This document shows, one piece after another, positions 1-6,320 of a stretch of 11,181 bases of DNA. Position 1 is the first letter of the stretch; every line of letters begins with the position of its first letter. The notes beneath the pieces were generated by a model. That model made no database searches and had not been told where the DNA came from. It saw only the letters and a program-made list of their open reading frames with translations. Made by a program: the position numbers and the translations under genes. Source of the stretch: Bacteroidetes bacterium QH_10_64_19 (GTDB lineage Bacteria > Bacteroidota > Rhodothermia > Rhodothermales > Salinibacteraceae); NCBI GenBank assembly GCA_003023125.1, contig PXSY01000078.1:1-11181 (forward strand), given 5' to 3'.

Positions 1-437
1 ACCTCTTGCGGCACCGCACTTTCTACGATAAACGCGTCGGGGTACTGCCGGCGGAGAAACGATTGAGCCCGACGCGCCTGGGCTCGTGAGGAAAATGCTC
101 CTATGCGAACCCGGTGATACACGCCCTCTTGCTCGATGGTGATCGGCGGATTGCTCCCAAATGCCCCTCTCGGCGCCTCTTTCTCCACACCCGTCCACCA
201 CTGGCGGGCGTTGGCCCGGAAGGACTCCGCCGCGTCTCGGTCAGTCGTCGCGTACAGTTGTACCCGAAAACTGTCGGCCGCGGCACTCTGGACGCCGGCG
301 GATTCCGGGCTTGTGTCCGCTGCAGCTCCGTCAGGTACGTCCGACACCGCCCCAACCGGCCCAAACACGAGCAGGGCCACAACTGCCGCCCCCGAGGCAG
401 CCCGAAGCATCCAGATGGCGGACCGGCACGTACACAT
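1..437 (-). CDS. Exported SPOR-domain protein, 3' part beyond window
   Basis: The frame is open from an ATG at 437 to the left edge of the window, giving 145 codons with no stop, so the C-terminus is missing. Residues 10-30 form a hydrophobic segment (LRAASGAAVVALLVFGPVGA) after basic residues, as in a Sec signal peptide. A second in-frame ATG at 410 gives a more typical signal peptide beginning MLRAASG; neither start has a clear ribosome binding site. A low-complexity linker follows at about residues 31-54. Residues 56-140 resemble a SPOR domain: FRVQLYATTDRDAAESF, then VYHRVRIGAFSSRAQARRAQSFLRRQYPDAF, the usual 'V.IGaF.s...A......l' pattern. SPOR domains bind denuded glycan strands of peptidoglycan, often at division sites, so an envelope role is likely. 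The specific partner is unknown. Confidence 0.8.
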   Translation of the reverse strand, partial: MCTCRSAIWMLRAASGAAVVALLVFGPVGAVSDVPDGAAADTSPESAGVQSAAADSFRVQLYATTDRDAAESFRANARQWWTGVEKEAPRGAFGSNPPITIEQEGVYHRVRIGAFSSRAQARRAQSFLRRQYPDAFIVESAVPQE

Positions 438-1019
438 CGGCGAACCGCGAATGATGTAGAAGCGAATCGCTCAAGGAGTGGGGTCCCGCCCTTCAGAACG
501 TAACGGCCGACCGAGAGTCTTTGACCCACTTTTCCCTCACGGTTGGTTGGACGAAGCGTTCAGTCGGAATGGAACGGGGTATGGTTTGCGGGGGCAGTCG
601 ACTGAAGTTCTACGATCACTGTTCTAACATTTTTCGGGCTGGCCGACGCACAGGCCGCAGACATGCCTTCATGCACTTTTCTATGGTTCCGAACGACTAA
701 GAACCAGAGGGGGACTTTGCCTATCAGGATTATTTTCTCAGAAACGGGACCGAGGCGAAAGTTTGTCCAATATATCGACTGGAAAAGGTGTATAGCATGC
801 AGGGGAAACGCAACTCTGTGTGAGATATTGGCCCCTCGTGGCCCCTCCTTTTGACCCTCTGGCTACGAATTTTGCACAGAACAAGTGGATCGGCTTCCTC
901 TAGGAGGCCACACTGAGAAGCTTGATGATATTTTCAGCGATGCGATGCCCCCGTCAGGAACCGTGAAGCCCCGATGCCGTCGCATTGATTCCAGCATTTC
1001 GCGGGGATTCCCCGCACCG
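438..1019. other. Gene-free stretch, partly lower GC
   Basis: No convincing gene is seen here. The stretch must hold the promoter of the minus-strand SPOR gene and the promoter of the SRP RNA, but I could not pick a clear -35/-10 pair or a Bacteroidota-type TTTG/TAnnTTTG pair with correct spacing. About 660-840 is visibly more AT-rich than the coding DNA on either side. A 63-codon frame at 663-854 has no recognisable features. A perfect short hairpin (GCGGGG, loop ATT, CCCCGC) sits at 1001-1015 just upstream of the SRP RNA. It could belong to that transcript's 5' end or be an independent element. Confidence 0.5.
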
Positions 1020-1120
1020 ACAAGGGCAAGTCCCGCACGGCCAGCTCCCTCTGAACCCCGTCAGGGCCGGAAGGCAGCAGCGGTAGGAGGTCGAACGACA
1101 ATCAAGCTGGGCTGAACCGG
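1020..1120 (+). ncRNA. ffs: Signal recognition particle RNA (4.5S, small bacterial type)
   Basis: The core at 1060-1083 is the universal SRP helix-8 tip. It has GUCAGG on the 5' side and AGCAGC on the 3' side forming the asymmetric and symmetric internal loops that bind the Ffh M domain, with GCC-GGAA-GGC as the tetraloop hairpin (GGAA at 1069-1072). Flanking bases continue the rod: CC next to GUCAGG pairs with GG at 1082-1083, and CCUC at 1048-1051 pairs with GAGG at 1087-1090. A further pairing of GCCAGCU (about 1040-1046) with AGCUGGGC (about 1105-1112) closes the outer part. The RNA works with Ffh and FtsY to target nascent membrane proteins to SecYEG. The ends are estimated from the usual length of about 100 nt and are uncertain by 20 or more bases, especially at the 5' end. 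The strand is certain from the orientation of the core. Confidence 0.9.
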
Positions 1121-1233
1121 TCCACTCTCTCTTCGATCAGGAAACCTGGGCCGGAGTTCCTGTGCCACACGACCCTCCGGCGTCCCCGCTCTGATCGACC
1201 GCCGAACTTTTGACCGCCTGACGTTCACCCCCC

Positions 1234-1572
1234 ATGTCCACCTCACTTCTTTCTGCGCTCGATCCCGTTCTCCTCGTTGGCCAGTCCGGCAACGGCGGAG
1301 GCGGAATCGTCGGCCTCTTGTTTCCCCTCGTCCTCATCATCGGGGTCTTCTATTTCTTTATCTACCGGCCCCAGCAAAAGCGCGAGGAAGAGCACCAAGA
1401 GATGGTCGAAAACCTGGAGCAGGGCGACAAAGTCGTAACTGTCGGTGGAATCCACGGTACTATTCAGAAGATCGACGAAGATAGCATTCTCGCTCAGGTC
1501 GACAGCAAGGGCACGCGGCTTCGCTTCAACAAGGACTCCATCGCCAGCCTCGCCGATGACGACGAGGACTAG
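1234..1572 (+). CDS. yajC: Preprotein translocase subunit YajC
   Basis: This 112-residue protein has the standard YajC layout and length. It has a short N-terminus, one transmembrane helix at about residues 25-43 (GIVGLLFPLVLIIGVFYFF), then the conserved IYRPQQKR stretch at the cytoplasmic face. A soluble domain follows with GDKVVTVGGIHGTI at 64-77 and a very acidic tail (ADDDED). YajC associates with SecDF and SecYEG in the inner membrane and assists protein export. The ATG at 1234 fits the family, and no Shine-Dalgarno sequence precedes it. It begins about 110 bases after the SRP RNA and ends 52 bases before ribB, so yajC and ribB may be cotranscribed. Confidence 0.95.
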   Translation: MSTSLLSALDPVLLVGQSGNGGGGIVGLLFPLVLIIGVFYFFIYRPQQKREEEHQEMVENLEQGDKVVTVGGIHGTIQKIDEDSILAQVDSKGTRLRFNKDSIASLADDDED

Positions 1573-1624
1573 CACGGCCGCTCTCTCCATCCGGACGCCG
1601 TGACAGGGCCACTGCGCTACCGCC

Positions 1625-2854
1625 ATGAGCAACTCGACCTCTTCAGAGTCGGGCTTTGACCCCATCGAAGACGCCCTCACCGCCATTCGGGAGGGGGGAC
1701 TCGCCATTGTCGTGGACGACGAGGACCGGGAGAACGAAGGCGACTTCATCGGGGCGGCCGAGGCGACCACCCCCGAACTCGTTAATTTTATGACGAAGGA
1801 GGGGCGGGGGTTGCTCTGCACCGCCATCACGCCCGAGCGGGCCGAGGAACTCGATCTCGACCCGATGGTCGAATCCAATTCGTCGCTGTACAGCACTCCC
1901 TTCACCGTCTCCGTTGACTACCGGCAGGGCACGAGCACCGGCATCTCGGCGGCCGACCGGGCGAAAACCATCCGCGCCCTGGCCGACTCGGAGGCCTCCG
2001 CCTACGATTTCGCCCGGCCGGGCCACGTCTTTCCGCTTCGCGCGCGGACGGGTGGCGTGCTGCGTCGGGCCGGCCATACGGAGGCGGCCGTCGACCTTGC
2101 GCGCCTTGCAGGATTCGAACCGGCCGGCGCCCTCGTCGAAATCATGAACGAGGACGGAAGCATGGCCCGCGTGCCGCAGCTTCAGGAACGGGCCCAGGCC
2201 CTGGACATGCCCCTCATCACGATCCAGGACCTGATTGCCTATCGGATGCAAAACGAGCGCCTCATCGAGCGGGAGGCCACGGTGCCGCTCGACACCGCGT
2301 TCGGCCGGTTCCGGGTGGTGGCCTACCAGGAAACGCTGACCGGCGACGTGCATCTCGCCCTTCTGAAGGGCGAGTGGGCAGACGACGAACCCGTCCTCGT
2401 GCGCGTCCACTCGCAAAACGTGCTCGGAGACGTCCTTGCCGCGCGACGAGAGAGCTACAGCGAGCAGCTCGCCCAGTCGCTCCTCCGCGTGAAGCACGAG
2501 GGAAAGGGCGCCATCCTGTATATGATGCAGAGCAACCACGGCCAGGGCCTGCTCTCGAAGCTGAAGGACCTGGAGCGCCAGCAGACCCACGGCGAGCAGA
2601 ACGCCGACGTGTCTCTCGAAATGGATCATCGCGACTACGGAATCGGCTGCCAGATTCTCCGGGACCTCGGCATCCGAAAACTCCGACTTCTCACCAACAA
2701 CCCGCGCAAGCGAATTGGGCTGGCCGGGTACGGGCTCGACCTCGTGGAACAGACGCCCATCGAACTGCCGGAGGGGGTGGGAAACGAACTGTCCCACGTC
2801 GCGGCCGACCGGCTCACACCGCTTCTCATGGAACTGCTCGACCGGAACGCCTGA
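1625..2854 (+). CDS. ribB: 3,4-dihydroxy-2-butanone-4-phosphate synthase with degenerate GTP cyclohydrolase II domain
   Basis: The protein is 409 residues, the length of bifunctional RibBA. Residues about 11-210 form the RibB domain with intact active-site signatures: DDEDRENEGD at 31-40, STGISAADRAKT at about 104-115, RPGHVFPL at 131-138 and GHTEAAVDLARLAGF at 150-164. It converts ribulose 5-phosphate to the four-carbon riboflavin precursor. Residues about 220-400 align with GTP cyclohydrolase II (RibA), but the three zinc-binding cysteines are absent. The family motif HSECLTGD...RCDCG reads HSQNVLGD...RESYS here, with Asn265, Glu276 and Tyr278 in the Cys positions. QEGRGIGL is replaced by QSNHGQGL. 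Late motifs (DHRDYGIG, LLTNNPRKRIGLAGYGL) are kept. I recall the same Cys-less C-terminal half in many Bacteroidota RibB proteins. The C-terminal half is therefore probably structural or regulatory, and a separate true RibA is expected elsewhere. No FMN riboswitch is visible upstream. Confidence 0.93.
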   Translation: MSNSTSSESGFDPIEDALTAIREGGLAIVVDDEDRENEGDFIGAAEATTPELVNFMTKEGRGLLCTAITPERAEELDLDPMVESNSSLYSTPFTVSVDYRQGTSTGISAADRAKTIRALADSEASAYDFARPGHVFPLRARTGGVLRRAGHTEAAVDLARLAGFEPAGALVEIMNEDGSMARVPQLQERAQALDMPLITIQDLIAYRMQNERLIEREATVPLDTAFGRFRVVAYQETLTGDVHLALLKGEWADDEPVLVRVHSQNVLGDVLAARRESYSEQLAQSLLRVKHEGKGAILYMMQSNHGQGLLSKLKDLERQQTHGEQNADVSLEMDHRDYGIGCQILRDLGIRKLRLLTNNPRKRIGLAGYGLDLVEQTPIELPEGVGNELSHVAADRLTPLLMELLDRNA

Positions 2855-2955
2855 CCCGCAGCATCGTCGACGCCAAATCTCAGGGGGCGACGGACGTGCC
2901 GTTCTGAGCGTGCCGCCCTCTGTTCACGCCTGCTCTTTATCTCCCGATACGTGGC

Positions 2956-3123
2956 ATGTCCAGCTCCCTAATTTTTCGGCTCGTCTACGCCTTCATTGGC
3001 ATCTTCGGCGCCTTCCTGATGGTGGCTCGGCTGCGGGCCGGCGATTGGCTGGCGGCCCTGTTGCCTGCCGCCGTCGCAGCCTTCTGCGCCTATCGTCTCT
3101 ACACGTTTTCTGAGTCAGAGTAG
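2956..3123 (+). CDS. Small two-helix membrane protein, 55 residues, unknown function
   Basis: The frame ATG 2956 to TAG 3121-3123 encodes 55 residues starting MSSSLIFRLVYAFIGIFGAF and ending YTFSESE. Two hydrophobic stretches are visible, about residues 5-23 and 31-46, joined by a short charged turn (RLRAGD). This is a plausible helical hairpin in the inner membrane. Codon usage is GC-rich at third positions, like the neighbouring real genes. I recognise no family. It starts 101 bases after ribB on the same strand and ends about 100 bases before the first DnaA box, so it could be the last gene of a yajC-ribB transcript. No ribosome binding site is seen, as for most genes here. Confidence 0.6.
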   Translation: MSSSLIFRLVYAFIGIFGAFLMVARLRAGDWLAALLPAAVAAFCAYRLYTFSESE

Positions 3124-3220
3124 CTTTCTGTCGTCGTGTCACGGATCGTTTGTCCTCAGAAATCGGTCCGTCGCCCCCACCGTCTCGCGCCATCGTCCCG
3201 TGCTCTCATCGGGGCCAACC

Positions 3221-3244
3221 GTTATCCACAACATTGTGGATAAC
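3221..3244. repeat. Perfect palindrome of two consensus DnaA boxes
   Basis: GTTATCCACA (3221-3230) and TGTGGATAAC (3235-3244) are exact inverted copies separated by ACAT. Each arm contains a full consensus DnaA box, and a third near-consensus box (CGTGGATAA, 3246-3254) follows two bases later on the minus strand. Three boxes packed into 33 bases would make this the strongest DnaA nucleation site of the origin. Confidence 0.9.
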
Positions 3245-3482
3245 TCGTGGATAAGTGGGGCATAACATCTTGATAATCCGTGGACGAAAAATCGGCGGCG
3301 AGCGCCTGTGCATAACTCTGGAGGATATCCACAGCTATCCCCGTCTTTTACACACTGTGGACGACTGTTCATAACTATAGGCGCCAAACCCCCCGTCTGA
3401 CTGTGGATTCCTGTGGATACGTGGAAAAACCACCGCTCATCGGCCCTCAGCGCCGTGCACCGACTTCGTGCCGTGGATCCGT

Positions 3483-3491
3483 TGTGGATAA
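3483..3491 (-). promoter_or_regulatory. Consensus DnaA box
   Basis: TGTGGATAA is a perfect minus-strand box. It is preceded ten bases upstream by a partial copy (CGTGGATCC, 3472-3480) and followed 22 bases later by a plus-strand near-consensus box (ATATCCACA, 3513-3521). Confidence 0.85.
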
Positions 3492-3570
3492 CCTCGTGAA
3501 TGATCCGGGGAGATATCCACATTCGGCGCTGCTAGATGTGGGCGACTCACTCGTCCACATTTCCACACCA

Positions 3571-3625
3571 CTAACAACAACAACCATGTCTTTTAAAAAT
3601 CACAAGGTGCCTCATTCATACTAAG
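3571..3625. other. AT-rich candidate DNA unwinding element with AAC repeats
   Basis: An (AAC)4 run (3573-3584) is followed by TTTTAAAAAT (3591-3600) and further AT-rich sequence to about 3625. It is flanked by two-mismatch boxes on the left (3551-3559, 3559-3567) and a one-mismatch box on the right (3629-3637). This is one of the least GC-rich parts of the origin region and the natural candidate for duplex opening. The triplet run could act like the DnaA-trio elements known from other origins, but the match to that motif is loose and its polarity relative to the nearest boxes is ambiguous. Confidence 0.45.
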
Positions 3626-3629
3626 AGAT

Positions 3630-3661
3630 GTGGAAAACTTGATCAGCCAGTGGTTTTCCAC
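3630..3661. repeat. Inverted repeat GTGGAAAAC / GTTTTCCAC at right edge of origin
   Basis: Two exact 9-base arms, 3630-3638 and 3653-3661, are separated by 14 bases that contain TGATCA. Each arm is a degenerate DnaA box (TGTGGAAAA and TTTTCCACT), so the element may be a weaker counterpart of the left-hand palindrome. It could also be a site for another origin-binding protein. It is not followed by a T-run and does not look like a terminator. Confidence 0.6.
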
Positions 3662-3819
3662 TGATGACCCAGCGGACGGAGGAAGCACGGACTCCTGCCA
3701 GTACATCGGCGTATACCGAAGAGAGAGAAAGGATATTCTCGGGAAGGAATATAAGTCATGGGAAACCGTCCCAACGGCACCAAAGGCATTTCTCTTTGAG
3801 GCAGGGACCCCTGAGCAAT

Positions 3820-3899
3820 TCATTTCCAGTGTACTTGCCAGACCTCTTGTCCATTAGTCCGCATCCATACAGCCCCATCCTCGGCTGTGCTATGTACCG
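3820..3899 (-). other. Former 3' end of comEC, now out of frame
   Basis: If one copy of the 20-bp duplication at 3885-3924 is removed, the comEC frame continues through this stretch. It adds 21 residues starting AEDGAVWMR and ending VWQVHWK, then stops at TGA on the minus strand (plus-strand 3820-3822). A glycine-aspartate turn followed by alternating hydrophobic residues is what I expect for the last strands of a ComEC metallo-hydrolase domain. The stretch is therefore very likely relic coding sequence. Confidence 0.75.
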
Positions 3900-3924
3900 T
3901 CATCCTGTGCTATGTACCGTCATC
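3885..3924. repeat. Exact 20-bp tandem duplication at the end of comEC
   Basis: The unit CTGTGCTATGTACCGTCATC occurs twice head to tail, at 3885-3904 and 3905-3924, with no mismatch. The unit length is not a multiple of three, so the second copy shifts the comEC frame and brings a TGA into frame at 3900-3902 (minus strand). Confidence 0.95.
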
Positions 3925-6320
3925 CCATGGCGCTTCCATCTCGATACGACAGTCTCGTGGGGCATCCCATACCGATCCCCCTGTCCCACGCTTATCACCG
4001 CATGTACGCCCTCACTTGAATCAGAAACCGCCTGTACAAATCCAGGCGTGCTACTCGTTGAGGATCCGTGGTGGGGCACTTTGACGACCTCACTTCCGAG
4101 CTGCTTCCCGTAGGTCCGAACCAGGTTCTTCTCTGCCCCCGCCTCAATGTCTCCCGGCAGGAGGAGATCAACCTCACCGTAGCTCGCGCGAAGCACCACG
4201 GACGCATTATTTTTCGTTTTGGTCTGCGCACTTTCACCGCGCGGCGGTGCCAAAATCTGTATGCGCACACTCGAGTCAGTTAGGAGCGTGTCTCCCCGCT
4301 GGACCGTCTTCCGAGACGTCTCAGACTGCTCGACTAGGCGTTCAAACTCTTCGTACAGTTCACTACTGGCGGACCGGCCATTGTCCAATACCCGATCCAC
4401 AGATATCTCTCTGAGAAGCGCAGGCACGCCTCCGAGGTGATCCTCGTCCGGATGAGTAACGATGATCGCGTCGAGTTCTTGAATTCCCCATCGTTCCAGG
4501 TACGGAAGAATAACGAACTCAGCCGCGGACCCACTCGGAGAGCGAGGCCCCGCGTCCACCAGCACATGGTGCTCCTCCGGTGTCGTCAGTAGGGTCGCCC
4601 CACCTTGCCCCACATCGAAGAACACAGCGTTGAGGGCCGGCCCTGAATCACGACCAATCACACCGTCCCACACCGACAGCGTCGCGAAGAGGAAGGCGGC
4701 AATGATCCACCGCCAGCGAAGATGGGGGCGAGGCCACTGCACCAGCGCAATCAGTGCGGCAACGAGCGCACCAAGCCCCCATGCATCCGGCGTAGCCATC
4801 CGGATTCCAGCCCACGACAGCCACTCTACGCCGTACCGAGACGTGGCGAGGAGCCCTTGCACGAACACATCCGCCGCACTCCCGAAGGACGCCCCGGCGA
4901 GGGACCACATCCCACCCGTGACCGCCATCAGAATTGCTGCCGAAAGGGCCAGTCCGGTACACGGGATGCCCACGATGTTGAGAAGAAGCCCTGCGGCGGA
5001 CACCCACCCGAAATGAAACAGGAGGACCGGCGCTGTTCCCAGAATCGCCGCGGCCGACACTGTTCCGGTAGACACCAGCCAATCCACAGCCTCCGAGGCA
5101 CGGTACCGCTCCGGAATCGCGTCCAGGAGCCGAGGGTTCAGCGTCACAATTCCCGCGACAGCCGACATCGACAACTGAAATCCCACGTCAAACAAGGCGG
5201 GCGGCCGCACCGCGAGTAGAATGAGCGCCGCCACCCCGAGCGTGTTCAGCGGGTGGGCCGACCGCTGGAAGACAATTCCTCCGATGAACAGCGTCGCCAT
5301 GATGACTGCCCGCACGACAGAGGGACGCCCCCCAGTCAAAAACATGTAGCCTCCCAGAACAAGGATCGTTAACGCCGCCCGCGCAATTTCGACCGTTCGC
5401 CACTGCATCCCAAACCGGATCAGAAAGGGACGGAGCAGGGCGTATAGCACCATTCCCACGAGGAAGACATGAAGTCCCGAGACGGCGAGAAGGTGCATAA
5501 GTCCCGTCTTGGCGAAGCGTTCTCGCTGGGCATCCGTAACACGACTTCGGTCGCCCAAGAGCAGGGCACGGAGAACGCCTTGCGCATCGGCACTGGGGAC
5601 GTACCGGTCGATCTGTAGCCGAATGTACTCCCGGGCGCCGACCAGTAGCGACTCCAGCGTGCCCCGCCGATTCCGCTGAACATTCACGCGTTCCGGCTCC
5701 CCAACGTACATCGTACAGCAAATTCCCCGTCGGGCCAGGTATGCGCGATAGTCGAATCCACCCGGGTTTCGGAGTTTGGGCGGGAGGCGCAGGATTCCGT
5801 GGAGACGGATAACGTCGCCCTGGCGCACGTCAGGAAAGGAACCGACGGTCTCGGCCCACGGAGAAGCCCGGAGAGTGACGTGGGCCCGTCCATCCACCGC
5901 GGCCGTGTCCTGTGCTCCGTAGAGCGTATCGGCCTTCAAGACAAAACGAGTGGCGTCGTCGGTACGCTCAGGCGCATCTGCAACTTCTCCCTGGAGGGTC
6001 GTTGCCTCCGTGCTCGCCTCCGCAGCCGGTTTCAAGGCGTGTGGGGACGGCGTTTGGTACCTCGCATGACGCGCGCCGCCCGCACAGCCCAGGATCAACA
6101 CAATGGCAACGATCCGCCCGAGGGGAGCGAGGGTCACGATTTGAGTACGGTCCCACCACTGCACGAACACGAACAGGGCGATTCCGGCTCCCGCCCCGCC
6201 GACCCAGGGAATCACGGCCCCCGATGCGAACGCGGACTCGCCCACAATCCCAATCGCAAAGGCCCCGGCTATGAGAAGTGCCGGGTACGCAAACCAGTGG
6301 ATGGAGGAATCGGGACGCAC
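3900..6320 (-). CDS. comEC: ComEC/Rec2 DNA-uptake channel, C-terminus cut by frameshift
   Basis: The 806-residue frame has the full ComEC layout. N-terminal membrane helices come first, then a periplasmic DUF4131-like region with NPGGFDYRAYLARRGI near residue 190. The polytopic competence domain follows with MHLLAVSGLHV, GGRPSVVRAVIMA and FDVGFQLSMSAVAGI. A metallo-beta-lactamase-like domain runs from about residue 564 (NAVFFDVGQGG), with HPDEDHLGG at 623-631 and KVPHHGSS at about 747-754. ComEC forms the inner-membrane channel for single-stranded DNA during transformation, and the hydrolase domain is thought to degrade or process DNA. The start is GTG at 6318-6320, with an in-frame TGA just upstream. 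The frame ends early (HSTG, stop) because of a 20-bp duplication; without it the protein would be 826 residues. Loss of the last strands may impair the hydrolase domain or be tolerated. Transcription runs toward the origin. Confidence 0.93.
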   Translation of the reverse strand: MRPDSSIHWFAYPALLIAGAFAIGIVGESAFASGAVIPWVGGAGAGIALFVFVQWWDRTQIVTLAPLGRIVAIVLILGCAGGARHARYQTPSPHALKPAAEASTEATTLQGEVADAPERTDDATRFVLKADTLYGAQDTAAVDGRAHVTLRASPWAETVGSFPDVRQGDVIRLHGILRLPPKLRNPGGFDYRAYLARRGICCTMYVGEPERVNVQRNRRGTLESLLVGAREYIRLQIDRYVPSADAQGVLRALLLGDRSRVTDAQRERFAKTGLMHLLAVSGLHVFLVGMVLYALLRPFLIRFGMQWRTVEIARAALTILVLGGYMFLTGGRPSVVRAVIMATLFIGGIVFQRSAHPLNTLGVAALILLAVRPPALFDVGFQLSMSAVAGIVTLNPRLLDAIPERYRASEAVDWLVSTGTVSAAAILGTAPVLLFHFGWVSAAGLLLNIVGIPCTGLALSAAILMAVTGGMWSLAGASFGSAADVFVQGLLATSRYGVEWLSWAGIRMATPDAWGLGALVAALIALVQWPRPHLRWRWIIAAFLFATLSVWDGVIGRDSGPALNAVFFDVGQGGATLLTTPEEHHVLVDAGPRSPSGSAAEFVILPYLERWGIQELDAIIVTHPDEDHLGGVPALLREISVDRVLDNGRSASSELYEEFERLVEQSETSRKTVQRGDTLLTDSSVRIQILAPPRGESAQTKTKNNASVVLRASYGEVDLLLPGDIEAGAEKNLVRTYGKQLGSEVVKVPHHGSSTSSTPGFVQAVSDSSEGVHAVISVGQGDRYGMPHETVVSRWKRHGMTVHSTG

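Larger units (their letters stand above)
3222..3662. other. Probable chromosomal replication origin (oriC) with DnaA-box cluster
   Basis: In about 440 bases I count three perfect DnaA boxes (TTATCCACA or its complement): 3222-3230 plus, 3235-3243 minus, 3483-3491 minus. Six boxes have one mismatch: 3246-3254 minus (CGTGGATAA), 3307-3315 minus (TGTGCATAA), 3325-3333 plus (ATATCCACA), 3412-3420 minus (TGTGGATAC), 3513-3521 plus (ATATCCACA) and 3629-3637 minus (TGTGGAAAA). Two-mismatch sites include 3366-3374, 3402-3410, 3551-3559, 3559-3567 and 3654-3662. Near the right end lie an (AAC)4 run and an AT-rich patch suited to unwinding. Such density is the hallmark of bacterial oriC, where DnaA assembles and opens the duplex. 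The cluster lies between convergent genes, and neither dnaA nor dnaN is in the window; an origin separate from dnaA is not rare. A DnaA-titrating locus is the main alternative. Confidence 0.8.

Noticed and set aside
101..529. 142-codon minus-strand frame overlapping the SPOR gene
   Set aside because: It is a different frame from the SPOR protein, Arg/Pro/Ser-rich and without a domain. The signal peptide and SPOR pattern are in the other frame.
663..854. 63-codon plus-strand frame in the low-GC stretch
   Set aside because: It has no motif, no ribosome binding site and atypical composition, and a frame this length is expected by chance.
1573..1624. FMN riboswitch or attenuator before ribB
   Set aside because: The gap is only 52 bases and lacks the conserved RFN core. 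The CACGGC/GCCGTG inverted repeat at 1573-1602 has a long loop and no T-run.
1643..2797. 384-codon minus-strand frame opposite ribB
   Set aside because: It is a shadow of the RibB gene, which has intact catalytic motifs on the plus strand.
3664..4113. Plus-strand frames between the origin and the comEC end
   Set aside because: They overlap the origin border and the antisense of comEC, with no domain or coding-like composition.
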